A stretch of DNA of 64,000 nucleotides from Setomelanomma holmii (taxonomy: Eukaryota > Ascomycota > Dothideomycetes > Pleosporales > Phaeosphaeriaceae): assembly GCA_010015745.1 (NCBI GenBank), contig ML978267.1, positions 1 through 64,000 on the forward strand, in the 5' to 3' direction. A model generated the notes under the pieces. It worked only from the letters and a program-made list of their open reading frames with translations, was not told the DNA's origin and made no database searches. A program made the position numbers and the translations under genes. Below, piece after piece: positions 44,659 to 56,313 of this stretch (positions are counted from its first letter, which is position 1; the number at the start of each line of letters is the position of its first letter).

Positions 44659-45699
44659 TTATAGCATTGTAAAGCATATGGCGCTGGAGTGGCGTATCGA
44701 TAATAGTCAAGTTCGAATATACATACTTTCGTGGTCAGTGAACATCTCCATTGTGGAGTTGAACCTGTTGGAGTCGGGCGTCGTACCCGATTCAGTTCCC
44801 TACGCTCTCTTGCTGAAAGATGAGCAAAATAATAAAACCACGTGCTGGTAATGCTACGTGTGCTCCGGAGTGTAAAAGTGCTGTAGTTGTGGTATCCTGC
44901 CTGTCTTCAACTGCGTAGTGGACAAGCGTAGACTGCCATGGACGTGGTCGGATGGTCGCGCGGATTTGAAAAGAGGTGAGGAAGAGGAAGGGTGGGTCGC
45001 GGACCTCAGCACCAGGGGAAAGCACGGCCACTCCGCAAGAGGGAGTGGCGCTTAGCCCCACCAGTGCTACAACAATTCGCACCTAACATCCACAACACGC
45101 AATCACTGGCTTTGCGATTTTACACAAGCCTAGAATCCTCTAAGTTTGTTACTGCTTTCACTCATTACCACGATGGTAGACAAGGCCATGCGGTGCTCTT
45201 CCACAGAATGAGGCAGGAGGGGTCATGCGGGACGGCGCACAAATTGCTGCAGTCATGTTGCGATGGCGACGCCTAAAGACTTTGGACTTTCTTAAGGATC
45301 CGAGCATTGAGCCGTACTTTCAGTCTTTCAGGAAGTCCGTGTGCGTTCGAGCGACTTATTTGCGTCATTGATACGACTTGGGGAAAATGCCTATTTCTCT
45401 GCATCACATAAGCAAGCATGCTAGAGGGAGCGGCTTTCTGGATACGATTAATATCATTTGCCCAATTGCTGTATAAGAGTCACTATCGATCACTAAACCC
45501 AACAGCAAGACATTCGTGCTTCTGACAAATGTCACATACGACAAGCAATACGAACGTCGTGGAAGAGGACGCCTGAAGGTATACGCCTCGCATATAGAGT
45601 CACTTTCGGCTTGAACATGGAAGCAATTGCAAGTCGGCGTCTCCGTATTTCTCAATTTTCCCTCCCAAAGATATTCATTCCCAACTCCATCTTCCAATC
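44659..45699. other. intergenic, no gene seen
   Basis: 1.04 kb between the P450 and the NmrA-like relic. Short ORFs only. No RNA gene or repeat was noticed. Confidence 0.45.
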
Positions 45700-46614
45700 A
45701 TGGTCACTGTTGCAGTTGCTGGCGGCACAGGCGGTATCGGCAAGACTATGGTCGAGGAGCTCGCACGTCAAGGGAAACACAAAACCCTGGTTCTCAGCCG
45801 AAGGTACCTCCTCCGGCGATCACAGTGTATTCAGCATGGCTAATCGTGGTAGGCGTCCACATTGCCAGATCGTTCGATTTCAGTACTTGCCGGAGACTAC
45901 ACCAACCAATCCGCCTTAACGCAACTACTCCAAGAGCACAAGGTCACTATCGTCATATCAGCCCTCGGTCTCTTCAGTGAAGAATATTCTCAAGCACAAT
46001 TGAACCTCATTCGCGCCGCTATCGACTCCGGCACAGTCCAAAAGTTTTGTGATGGACGCTGGATCATTACGGTATTCCTGGAGTTTCAAGTAACATGAAG
46101 CCGTTCAGCTACGCGATCGACTTTCACAACCGTCAAGCGGCGATTCCGGGAGATGGAACAGCGCTCGTCAGTTCCCTGCATTCCAACGATCTGGCGAAGT
46201 ATATAGCGGTTGTGCTCGAGCAGAATGATTGGCCAGAGCACAGCGCCTTCGCTGGCGATCGAATATCGTGGGGTGAATTATTTGCACTCGCTGAGGAAGT
46301 GACTGGTAGGTAAACTTTGGCCAGCGGAAAGGTCATGCTGAGTATGGTGTTCAGGCGCGAAGTGGGACATCACATACGATCCGATCGAGAAGCTTGAATC
46401 CGCTCAAGGTACAGTTCTTCGACAGGCCCAGGGTGCGATCGAGATGCCGGATGAAGCTCTTCGTCACATGTGGTCAGAGTTTGGTACAATGGCAGTGAAA
46501 GGTCTCATGGATATTTCCAAGGAGGGATTGAGGAATGATGAGTTTCCTAATATCAAGCCTATGACTGTTCGAGAGGTGGTTGAGGCCGCTTGGGATAGAA
46601 GAAAGTCATCCTGA
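45700..46614 (+). pseudogene. NmrA-like / isoflavone-reductase-type gene with internal deletion
   Basis: The ATG at 45700 opens the Rossmann start MVTVAVAGGTGGIGKTMVEE. After an intron-like gap, ASTLPDRSISVLAGDYTNQS...VISALGLFSEEYSQAQLNLI continues, but the first splice leaves phase 2 where phase 0 is required. At about 46048 the coding jumps from GTVQKF, in one frame, to WT-LDHYGIPGVSSNMKPF in another. The segment normally between them (roughly 70 codons: ...PSEYG... to the substrate-loop region) is absent from the DNA. The C-terminal part is well kept (IPGDGTALVSSLHSNDLAKY; intron 46314-46354; AKWDITYDPIEKL; MTVREVVEAAWDRR) to a TGA at 46614. It therefore cannot encode a normal NAD(P)-binding protein. 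Confidence 0.75.
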
Positions 46615-46811
46615 AACAGCTGAAGTGATGCCCGCATGTATTCAGTTGGACTTTTGTGTATTATATACAAAGGAATGACCTTGACCTCGAACCCTGTAAA
46701 TGCAAGGTCAAAACGCTATGCAACTCGCTGTAAAAGCAATCCACATTATCACATTCCTCTCCGTCATTGTTACTCCACATTAACGTGCCACCTCAACAAC
46801 CAACTTATCCT

Positions 46812-47332
46812 TTACAGTCCACAGTTGCTGACGTCCACCTGGGCATACTGCGCGTCAATGCGGCCGAGAGCCACGGCTTGACCATTCGTAAGATCGTCCA
46901 TCGCCGGTGTTGCCAGGTTGAAGCCATTGGCAGTGTGGTCGATGGCAAGAACGTAAATGGTCTTGCCATTGTAAGTGATGCCGTAGCAGGTACCACACTA
47001 TTTCCCAATTAGAACTTATCATCGCTCGATTCTTAGATGCACATACCTGAGCGCTGTTCCAGCCTTCAACACCTTGGTATCCACCAATGTAAGGAAACTT
47101 GGCGACGGCACCCTGTGTTTGCCAGCCATACTTCGTGATGAGGCCATTTGCACCATCAGAGCAGGAGACGGCAGTCAAAGAACGGCTGGCATCATCGTAA
47201 CCGGGATCATATGAGACTGCTTCTGTAAGCACAGGCGTTGGAACATGTGCTTCTAAGTTACATACCGGAGATGGCGGAAGTCATGCTCGCAAAAGCGAGA
47301 GCAGCGGAAGTGACAGCGGTGGAGAACTTCAT
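46812..47332 (-). CDS. cerato-platanin family secreted protein
   Basis: Exons 47332-47266, 47222-47047 and 46997-46812 (introns 43 and 49 nt), 142 aa. The signal peptide MKFSTAVTSAALAFASMTSA is followed by the mature start VSYDPGYDDASRSLTAVSCS. Then come KYGWQTQGAVAKFPYIGGYQ, WNSAQCGTCYGITYNGKTIY, VLAIDHTANGFNLA and the terminal VDVSNCGL. The four disulfide cysteines of the family are all present. Cerato-platanins are small double-psi barrel proteins in the wall or medium that bind chitin oligomers or loosen walls, and several are recognised by plants. Only splicing brings the second CGTC motif into frame. A TATAAG box lies 139 nt upstream of the ATG. Confidence 0.95.
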
Positions 47333-47470
47333 GGTTGCGATTTTTGGTATGGTGTTCTGTTTCGTGCCGGGTCGTGATTCGAGCGAATGTCTTAGGCGGT
47401 GAGAATTATGGGATGTGTGAGTTGATCGATGCTAAGTTGATGATGACCTTCAATGGCATGCCTATCCATT

Positions 47471-47476
47471 CTTATA
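47471..47476 (-). promoter_or_regulatory. TATA box of the cerato-platanin gene
   Basis: TATAAG in AATATAAGAA on the minus strand, 139 nt upstream of the ATG, which leaves room for a TSS and about 100 nt of 5' UTR. Confidence 0.45.
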
Positions 47477-48994
47477 TTCGCGAAGCCTACGTCTGTCGGT
47501 GAGAGCTTCCAATGCCCACGCTGATTCTCGTCATAGCTCGGTCGTACGTGGTAACGATGAGCGCAATCCGAGGGAAACCCATGGTCGTCAATACTGTTAC
47601 CTCAAGCTAGCCTTGCATGTCTGAGTAGGTGACGCTGTAAAGGCAGTGCTTGGCATGAGAATAGATCAGGTGAGCTCATAGCGTCGAAGAACACGAGGAA
47701 TGCTGCGGAGGTTAAGGGTTATTTTTGGCAGGGTCGTAGTCGTTTCGGCCTGCTTTATGCCGCTTTGGGCTTGACAAGCGAAACAATTATCCGAGCCTAA
47801 CGGCTGGTTACATCGCGCCACCCGCAATTGGTAGAAGCATATAGCGATCAATAATTGGATGCAACACGCTGGCGACATTGAAGTGTGTGCTCCAGACATC
47901 GATATGAGGCGATGCTGGTCGGCGCCGAGCATACGAGGTTCTGCTGGAGACGGCGGAAGTGGCGGAAAATGCATGTCAATGCTGGCGCTGGTACGGATTG
48001 TCTGCATCGTCTGTCTGCTTTGATTTGGAAGATCAATGTGCATCTGTGTTTGTCCGTGCTTGACCAAGGCAAGGCGAGAGTCCCTCCGTACGACGTTCTT
48101 CCCTGTTCCTGCTTCTGAGCCGCAACACGTGGAGAGGCTCACCGCCAGTACCTTCTGGCTATCTCCCTTTCATGAATGAAGGTCCCGACGTCATGTCTGA
48201 GTGGTAAGCAATCATCTTTGTGTGGATCGTCGCATCGCTCTCGTGAGCACTGTCACACAGCCTCACGATAGTTCGAGATGGCGGAAGCTGCGGAACTTTG
48301 CACCCTCCGTATCCAAGGCGTGTGGTTCGTTGGGTAGCTTTCGACCAAGTATCTCCACAGATGAAGCTGTCGTGCGCTGTTTTTAGGAGGCAGGAAAGTC
48401 GGAGATGCGCTTGCGCGTCCATGGTGAAATGCAGCGGTTAAGGTACCTCGGATACCGCTTTGATAAAACGATGATAGCGATTTCAACGGCTCTACAGTGC
48501 CTCTGCACCCCAGACGCCGTGGCAACGGTCATCGCTAGAGAGTTGCTCGTCTTTTCGGGGCGGAAGAGCGACCGAGATTCAAGGGCGCAGTGTCGCGCAA
48601 AGGTCCGTGCACTGCTCGACCCTCCTTCTTTACAACTCCTGACGTCTCACATCTCGACTCCCGAGTTTCATCCCTGCCACAGAAACATAAGCGACTCCCT
48701 ACCGCGTAGCTCTCGCGCCTTGATATCTTGGCTCTCAAACAGCCACTCCCGGGACCTCAGGCACAACGCGATGGGGCAGTGGCTGGAGCCAGGCGCCTGT
48801 GGCAGACGCACCCAATCGCAGCGAGCGTCGTCAGCCGTAATGTTCTCCTTGTAGTTGTTTCAAAGGTCCAGGCGTCAACTGTGCATGCCTTCGAGACTTC
48901 AGGCGTCGCGAAGCTGTTCCGCCATGGCCTTCTCAGGCCGATTCATCCATCTTGGTCCCTCTTGCAATGGCGGCAACTGTTTCAATCTATATGC

Positions 48995-49001
48995 TATATA
49001 A
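48995..49001 (+). promoter_or_regulatory. TATA box of the cupredoxin gene
   Basis: TATATAA 139 nt upstream of the ATG at 49140, followed by a CT/CA-rich leader, as in strongly expressed fungal secreted-protein genes. Confidence 0.5.
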
Positions 49002-49139
49002 CTCACTCAAATGCGCGCAGCTGCAGTTCTCGTTTTTCAGGCCGGTCCAACATTCACAAGTTCATACTAGTACCTTCTCTTCTTTTCATACTATTCTCGT
49101 CCCAAACGAGCTAGACTCTCTCAACACAAACCAATCATA

Positions 49140-49798
49140 ATGCTTTTCTCATCCATTTTCGCTGCTACTGCCCTCGTGGGTTCTGCGTTGGCGACAGACC
49201 ATGTCGTTGTTGTCAGCAACAAGACCGCTGGCCTCGTCTTCAAGCCCGACAGTCTGGAGGCTGCCCAGGGCGATACCGTCACCTTCAAGTTTTGGCCAAA
49301 GAACCACTCCGTCTCTCAAAGTACTTTTGCGAAGCCATGCGAGCCCATGGCCAACGGTTTCTGGTCTGGCTACGTACCGACTGTCTCCACCGACGCAGTA
49401 TCAAACTGGACCTACACCATTGAAGTCAAGAATGCATCAACTCCCCTCTGGTTCTACTGCACACAAGGCAAGCATTGCCAAGGTGGCATGGTCGGTGTGA
49501 TCAACCCACCGTGAGTTTACTCCTACGATCACATCGGAAATTTCTAACGCGAAGCAGTAAATCCGGCGCCAATACCCTAGCTGCGTACAAGAACGCTTCA
49601 TCCTTAGCTCAGAACAACGTTTCGCCCCAATCGGTTGCTGGAACTGGCGGCAAACTCACCAACGGCACTTCGTCCTCCTCTGGCTCACCTACTGCCTCCG
49701 GCTCGGGAGCACCAGCCTCGTCGACAGGCGCAGCTTCACAGCTTGCTGGCAGCGCAGCGTTCGCTGGTGCCGCTGCCATCTTCGCCTACCTCATCTAA
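49140..49798 (+). CDS. secreted GPI-anchored-type cupredoxin
   Basis: Exons 49140-49510 and 49558-49798 (47-nt intron), 203 aa. The signal peptide MLFSSIFAATALVGSALA precedes a plastocyanin-like domain with type-1 copper ligands in order: His56 (PKNHSV), Cys107 (WFYC), His112 (GKHC) and Met117 (QGGM). Cys67 and Cys113 can form the structural disulfide. N-glycosylation sites (NKT, NHS, NWT, NAS) are present. A Ser/Gly/Ala-rich stalk and hydrophobic tail (LAGSAAFAGAAAIFAYLI) with a small-residue omega site indicate GPI anchoring to membrane and wall. Fungal members are extracellular and often developmentally induced; the electron-transfer partner is unknown. Confidence 0.93.
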
Positions 49799-50760
49799 GC
49801 GTACTAGCTAGGCGCAGGAGGAACATGATACCCGGGAGCATTTCCCGACGGAGGAACGAATGAAACACGCAGAGGTCACTGGACGGAAACGAAGCAAGCT
49901 GTATGCAGGGCAGCGAGGCAGCGAGATAGTGATGGAAATTGGTCAAAAATGGCATTAGCGAGATGGATGACAGTTGGTTGACGTTTTCTCCGATGTGCAT
50001 CGTATGATGAGATACAGAATGAACGAGTATGAACTTTGACCTTAACTCTCTTGCTTTAAGTCGCGCTATTTTATCCCCTTCTCAGTGCGACACCACGATT
50101 TACACACGAGCAAAGCCAGCAATTGCCGGAACTCTTTCCGTATCCGTGCATCGAACCTTCACCTATCGAAAATAGCGGCAATCATTGGGAAGTGGAGAGT
50201 AGTGCGAGGTGATGGTGATTGCACAGACGTCGATTTGAGATGAAGTTGCCGACGCAGCAGCGCGGCCGTGTCGGAACAAGTCGGGAAAGTTCGGTGCTTG
50301 ATTTGGAGTGCGCGGCTGCAGTTGCGCAACACCACAACGGCAATTGTCGTGGAGAAAACAGGAAAAGTAGTTGAGAAGTCTGAGGTCATACAGGACAGGA
50401 CTTCGTCGTGAATTTAGAATTGTACATTTGATTGATTGTTGTCCATTTCCTATGGTTGCCATTCTCTCGATATGACGAACTGGACCTCAGCAGAATTGTG
50501 ACTTTCTGGGGCCGGGTCACAGATCTTGCCAGTCTCTCCTCTCACAGACCTTGTAGTGATGCGCTTCGTGTTTGCCACGTAGCGAGCATCGTGAATCTTC
50601 AACCCTGGCGGTGCGGCTTCTGGCTCTTCACGCGCGCAGTGCTTCAACATCGTGCTCCTCCGCGGACACTCTTTCCGCCGATCCCGTGTGTATGCCTTGG
50701 CCCTTCTCTCCCCTCGAAGCGGGTAGCTTGATTATTCATCATCTTTCATTTCCTCATTCC
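49799..50760. other. intergenic, no gene seen
   Basis: 962 bp between the 3' ends of the cupredoxin gene and the small mitochondrial-type gene (convergent). Short ORFs only. Confidence 0.45.
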
Positions 50761-51307
50761 TCACTGCACCTCGTACATCTCCATAGCTCTGTAGAGGTCC
50801 TTGACGCTCGACTTGTCTCCGTATGCCTCCTCGAGCATCTCATTCCTGCCTCTCTGCGTCTTGGCCCTCGAGTCAATGCCAGCAATGGCCCTCTCCATAT
50901 CTTCCAAGCTCGAGCGCTCGCCATACATGTCGAGCAACATCATGTTCTTCTCTTCTTGAGTAGGCTCTGATAGGTGCACCTTGCAGTTGAGAGCATGAAG
51001 GTGGTTAGTGACACCAAAGCCTATGTTGCCATTAGCAACCTCGAGCTTGCTGGCTGTTCGACGGCCGCTCAGTGTCATACCAGCGGCAATAAGTGCCATG
51101 GTTGGTAGATACCTTTAAGCTGTTAGCATTGTACGACCTAAGTGAACGAGAGACATACCACTTAGCGATTCTTCCAAGCTTTGGCACAGCGTTTGCTGTG
51201 GCAGTGAGATGTGCTGCAGCCATGTTCTCGAGGGGCACGATGGTTGCACGAGCACGTGTTGAAGTTGAGAATACGCGTTGACCAAGTGTCTTCAAGAGAA
51301 ATGACAT
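50761..51307 (-). CDS. small protein with mitochondrial targeting sequence and one membrane helix, function unknown
   Basis: Exons 51307-51159 and 51112-50761 (46-nt intron), 166 aa. MSFLLKTLGQRVFSTSTRAR is a typical presequence (Arg-rich, no acids). The splice forms KLGRIAKWYLPTMALIAAG, giving a single membrane helix. A conserved-looking hydrophilic C-terminus follows: HLSEPTQEEKNMMLLDMYGE...MERAIAGIDSR...NEMLEEAYGDKSS...MYEVQ, with two DMYGERSSLEDMERA / EAYGDKSSVKDLYRA repeats. I do not recognise the family; an inner-membrane accessory or assembly protein is only a guess. The acceptor is placed at AAAG|G because it keeps the helix; AACAG 11 nt upstream shifts the composition. Confidence 0.75.
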
Positions 51308-53443
51308 GGTGATAGATTTTGTCAATGGCGACGAGTATGTATCTTCGGATGTATCGAAAGTGGTGTCGAAAGGATGTGACTTCGGTCGTTTATAGTTGCT
51401 CTGTGCGTCTGATGGATGGAAGGATGGATGGATGGAAAATGATGCTCGTTATTGGCCAAGATATTTGAGATGTATCGGCCGCGGGTAGTGTTCGGTGTAG
51501 CTGTGTGATTGATGGATAGTTGTAACGGCTTGAGATTCGGATACCAAATTCCAAGAAGCCGGGGGCATGTGAAATGTTATACGGGAGCCTTGTGCGGGGA
51601 CTCGATGTCACGAGTAGGCTGTACCATGATCTCTGCACCCGGCATACCAAGCAGTCACCCCACGAATCACAACACCAGAGCGTCACTCAACCCCATGGTG
51701 CAGAGCGACTGACCGGCCCAATCCGAAGCGTTTTCGCGACGCGGCCCCAGCCCAAGCAATTCCAAGCTGCAGCATCTCTCATTTGCGACGCGCTGACGTG
51801 CAGCGCTGTTGGAAGCGCAACTTCTCGGCCGCGCATGTACTGCGGCTCATCGCCTGGAAAGCGTTCCGACAGCAACAACGGGAGGCACTGAGGCTAGACG
51901 TGTTTGAGGGCCGGATGAAGGACGGATGCCAGACGCGGTTAGCTGATATGTGGATGTGGTTTAGGTGAAAATGTCTCGCGTTTGTGGGGTGAGCGTTGGC
52001 GCGAGAGAGGCCCGAGGTTGCCGATTTGGAAGAGATCGCTGATGTCACCCCACGAACTTCTTCACCTCGCAACTTGGAACGGCAAATATTGGGACCAGCT
52101 CACCCGATGCAAGATGCACTTGCACGTCATTGGCTCCACTTCGACAACAGTGGTCGCTAGAGCCAACAGCCTTGTGTTCTCACCCGTACCTCTGTTGACA
52201 GATTGCGCTTCTGCTCCAGAAGCCACGAAACAGCCAGCGATCGAATCGTGTCAAGAAATGTCGAACGACTATTGATTCACTTGCTTGCCTGCAATATCTG
52301 AACACACACCGAGCATATGGAATTCATTCACAAGCCTGGATGGCTTCGTGGTCAATCATCCGCCAATGCTACTACTGCCATGAGGCTCAAACGCGAGACC
52401 TTTCCCGTACACAAGCGATGCGAAGGGAACGTGATGCACTACACCATAGCAGCGGTAGTTGGTTGATACAGGGCTTTGGAAACAAGACACATGTATAGCA
52501 TGTCTGAGGAAGCAGGCAGTGGAGAGAACCCATGAGCAGCGACTCGGAGAGGCTAGATTCGAAGGTATCGGCGAGGGGAGAATTGTGGATGATATTGCGT
52601 TGCAAGATATGTGTCTCCCGCACTGCGGTTTACTGACAGTCATTGTAGACTCTGAGCCATGAGGAACTGGATCCACGCAAGATAACGAGCACAGACTATG
52701 ATCTGGCTTTCGATCATTGCCAGGGTCGCGGGCTACTTGGACAACTTGATCTAAGTCGCGATCTCAATTTCCCTTAGAGAGAAAGAATCGCGTCCGATGC
52801 ATGCACAAATGCTGGCAATCTCGGCAACTCAAAGCAATGGTGTTTAATGCAGCAAGCCAGCCTCACCCAGAGTTTCAATACATCCGACACCGTAAACGTA
52901 AAATTCACATCTTGAACAAGACAGTATGTCGGAAGTACGGTTCCTTTGCCCGGACGTGACTTTCCTCTACATGTCAGCTTCCACATTGAGATTCGCGGGA
53001 GCTGCACCGGACCGATCCAATAGCTCAGCCGTCCCAGTCCGTAAGATATTTCCTGAGCTACTGAAAGCTCGCACACTACTATTGTCCTCCAGGGCTGCAT
53101 TGTGCCATGAAGCTCTTCATACCTCCTGTCGAAGAGTGCACCTGGACAATTGAGCCATGCGTGTCGGCAGTGCCTCGTCGAACGATGAAATCAAGCTTGC
53201 ACAATGGGGCCTGAAGGCGAAGCCCTCGCACGAAAGACGGCTCTGGATTGCAAGACAGCATTCGCTCACCGGTTAGTGTAGCGTTACCAACCCCCATTTG
53301 TGAGACTCAACCCCTCATGCTTTGTATCTTGAATGCCATCGATATATTCCGAAAATTGGACGAGAATGTCGAAGTTAAAAAGCTCACAACAGCGAAGAAT
53401 CTCCTGGCAAGATTTCACTACTGCACAGCTCAGATCTCCCAAC
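51308..53443. other. 2.1-kb stretch without a recognisable gene
   Basis: It contains a (GATG)n microsatellite at 51411-51435 in the likely promoter/5' UTR of the small mitochondrial-type gene. Otherwise there are short overlapping ORFs on both strands with no protein-like pattern. No RNA gene was seen. Confidence 0.4.
51411..51435. repeat. imperfect (GATG)n tetranucleotide microsatellite
   Basis: GATGGATGGAAGGATGGATG and on, six units with one interruption, about 105 nt upstream of the start of the small mitochondrial-type gene. Confidence 0.8.
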
Positions 53444-54020
53444 ATGCGCTTCATCGCCGTCACCACAGCCTTCATTTTGGGCGCTACGGCACTGCCAGCC
53501 ACCGGAGAGGAGAGACCTTCCAATGTCCTTGCTCTGGCCCAGAACGTTCCTGCTGACTTCTCACCTGTTGATTGTATCGCGGCGCCTTTTACGAATGTGG
53601 CCACGAAAAAGCGTGGTGCTGGTGGAGAAGGACTTGCGACAAGCATCCCATCTGGTGGTGAACGTTTGGGTTGAAATTAATCAGACTGGGCGTCACGAGG
53701 CTCTCCCCACCAGAAGTACGTCTGCATCGGATGATGAAAGAGCGCTGTCAGCTTATGGAACCAGCCCGAACATGCTACAACTTAGAAAGAGAATGGAACA
53801 ACGAGATCAGCTCTCTTTCAGTCCCACACGGCGCCAAGTGCAGATTCTACGTGTTCGAGAATTGTGATGACGACACATGTTGTAAGTCCATACCCACATG
53901 ACATCGCTGCTGTATACTCATTGTCTGCAAGGGCTCACTGTTGCGGGCGAGTACCGGGTCGATGGTATGGAGAAATATGCCATTGATGACATGGTCACAA
54001 GCTATCTCTGCTGGGACTAG
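53444..54020 (+). CDS. small secreted cysteine-rich protein (crystallin-like), effector-type
   Basis: Exons 53444-53654, 53714-53881 and 53932-54020 (introns 59 and 50 nt), 155 aa. The signal peptide MRFIAVTTAFILGATALPA is followed by a spacer with a KKR site, then seven cysteines. The C-terminal half HGAKCRFYVFENCDDDTC-WL...GEYRVDGMEKYAIDDMVTSYLCW has the spacing of small fungal secreted beta/gamma-crystallin-like domains (C-x-F...C...G...D-x-V-x-S-Y-x-C). Intron 2 and the last exon are well supported. Intron 1 has a weak donor (GTGGTG) and a good acceptor (CCACCAG), and is required to connect the signal peptide frame to the Cys-rich frame. Role in host interaction is inference. Confidence 0.6.
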
Positions 54021-54725
54021 ATGTAAAGGCTGTCTCTTACAGCTCCAAACTCTAGCAGTTGTGACTGAAGCCGCGTACGAAGCATGAGCCAGCAGTGGAC
54101 GGAAGCGAGGCTCTCACGTAGCAGAAAAAGCTGCGTGTGAGCGAACCGTCTCGCACTCGAGCAACAGCACGAGCGACAAACGCGATAGAATCTTTTCAAT
54201 GTTTCCTCAACATAAACAAGGCTTATAGTGTTTCCTAAAGGACTACAGAGTATTCGCGTTTGCCTCGTATTGTGCTGCTCGTGATCTGAGGGTCGTGGCT
54301 TTATCCGCGGTGTATTCTACTACGTGAGAGCGAGGTTTGCGAGTAGCTTTTTGTCTTCCCCGAGGAACGCGATCCGCATCAAGATTCTCTTCGGAGTATG
54401 TAACTTGGCATAATTCAACGGCAGTGAATTCTGGTGTATTTGATTGATGAGACGAACCGGGATGAACATTGTGGTGTGCAAGGGAAACGCTGTTGTAGGG
54501 GCTGCAGTTCCCACGTGGGTTTCGGTGTCGGCCCAAGCTTTCGACGTCATGCAATTCTCAATCACAAGCAACAGTTCCTGCACTCTTCAACATCACAATC
54601 CCCCGCTCCGCCCCATGGCCCTGCCATACCCTACATCTCGCCATTGTGACAGGTCGCATGCTTAGTGCATTGTGGAGGAAGTCAGGAATAGTTGCAGCAA
54701 AAGCAATCTGGGAGGATCGGTCACA
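54021..54725. other. intergenic, no gene seen
   Basis: 705 bp between the small secreted protein and the DUF155 gene. Short ORFs only. Confidence 0.45.
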
Positions 54726-56313
54726 ATGGCGTCGAGCTCTACAGAAACAACGCCTCTAATCTCGTCAATGTCGCACGCAGAACGCCAGACGGCCCAAAAG
54801 CCACCGAAGCCCCAGCGAACCGTCACATTCAACCCGACCGTCTCAACGTCCAAAGCCACTGAACCGTCGCGATCGTACTCGCATGGCGCTCAGGCCTCCG
54901 ATACCAGCCATGGCGGCCAGCCAATGCTATCCTCGCTGAACAGCAAGCTGCGCAGAAGGAACAGCTCAGGTGCACCAGTCCGAGGCCCGCCTGCGCCCAA
55001 GATCGGCCCTCAAAGAACCACGAGGACTGCGCAGAAATTGAAGCTCCTGCCCGATCCTGCGAATGACGATGGCGAAGACGAAGAGAGCGGCCGCGACGTA
55101 TACGTGCAGTACACCAGGATCAAAGACCCCACAGCGAGGAGAGATGCAGCTCGATTGGGCAAGGCAGACCGAGAGCGACTGCCACGCGTCACGGCATACT
55201 GCACAGCAGCCTCATACAAGCTAGACGAGCTTATGCGCTTTTTGAAGGGCAAGCAAAAGCTGCGAGGCGCGCTGCCAAAGCGCTTTGACGAATGTATCTA
55301 CTCGCCATACAACTATGGGTCCAAAGGCCCAGAGGAAGTTGCCAGCACTGCAGCGCTCGATGGCACTCGCGAGACCAGACAAAGAAGATTCTCGGATAGT
55401 GCCATTGAGGTAGAGCACGAGAACGAGAGAAGGAGGGATAACTTGATCGACATGCAGGAAGAGGGCGATGCGCCGGATCTTGACAACGACGAGCCCGCTG
55501 AGAGACCAAGGAGACCTTCAATCACACATGCAGATTCAGACCCGCCGATGGAGACACCCGACTTCGACATTCAAGTCCACACGCCCGAGGTCTTCTTATT
55601 CGAATACGGAACTATCGTGATATGGGGCATGACCCTTCAGGAGGAAAAGCGCTTCTTGAAGGAGATCGCCAAGTTCGAAGTCGATAAGCTCGGCAAGGAT
55701 GAAGTCGAGACGGAAGAGTTTAATTTCTACTACACACGCGAGTACCAGGCCCGGATATACAACGACTTCATCAGTCTGCGCGAGAAGAAGAACTACATGA
55801 TCAAGCTCGCCATCAGTCACGGTCTTTCCCAGAGTGTCAAGACGTCTCTTTTCGAGGATCTGGTCGACAACACCATCGATGACACCAAAGACATCCCAGC
55901 ACAGATCGCGAGCTCTGGCAAGATCAACCTGAACAAGAAGCAGATCAACATGCAGATTGGCGAGCTGTTCATTCTGCGCATCAGCATTCATCTGCAGGGC
56001 TCGGTACTCGACGCGCCAGAGCTCATGTGGGCGGAGCCGCAGCTCGACCCAGTCTATCAGGCAGTACGAAGCTACCTCGAGATGGATCAAAGAGTCAGTC
56101 TGTTGACCGAGAGACTGAACGTGATTGGGGACCTGCTCGCTGTTCTCAAGGACCAGCTCACAGTTACACATGTAGGACATCGACCTACCTTCCTTAAATC
56201 TCAACTAACCCTTCCAGGGCGAGCTCCTCGAATGGATCGTCATCATTCTCATTTTCGCCGAAGTCCTTGTCGCAGCTATCAACATCTTTGTCGATCTGCA
56301 TGCCGCAGACTAG
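54726..56313 (+). CDS. DUF155 membrane protein (RMD1/RMD8, RMND1 family)
   Basis: Exons 54726-56171 and 56218-56313 (46-nt intron), 513 aa. A disordered Ser/Thr-rich N-terminus (1 to about 135) precedes the DUF155 domain: RVTAYCTAASYKLDELMRFL, then after an acidic insert TPEVFLFEYGTIVIWGMTLQ, EEFNFYYTREYQARIYNDFI, LAISHGLSQSVKTSLFEDLV, and LGELFI-type IGELFILRISIHLQGSVLDA, EPQLDPVYQAVRSYLEMDQR. Exon 2 adds the C-terminal membrane anchor GELLEWIVIILIFAEVLVAA, which reading through the intron would miss. Yeast RMD1/RMD8 are linked to meiotic nuclear division and S. pombe Sif2/3 bind Sad1; human RMND1 is mitochondrial. The exact role here is unknown. The start is the first ATG. Confidence 0.93.

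Larger units (their letters stand above)
47333..49139. other. 1.8-kb intergenic region between two secreted-protein genes
   Basis: Divergent promoter space for the cerato-platanin (minus) and cupredoxin (plus) genes. Several ORFs of 60-160 codons overlap on both strands (for example 48405-48854 plus) without recognisable features. TATA-like boxes near each gene are listed separately. Confidence 0.45.

Noticed and set aside
38090..46614. Secondary-metabolite cluster around OYE, P450 and NmrA-like genes
   Set aside because: No polyketide synthase, NRPS, terpene cyclase or clear cluster regulator is present, and the NmrA-like gene is broken.
48421..48480. tRNA-like D-arm string (GCAGCGGTTAAGG)
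   Set aside because: No matching T arm or acceptor stem in the expected distance.
48405..48854. 149-codon plus-strand ORF between the cerato-platanin and cupredoxin genes
   Set aside because: Composition is not convincing, no family, and several equal-length ORFs overlap it on the other strand.
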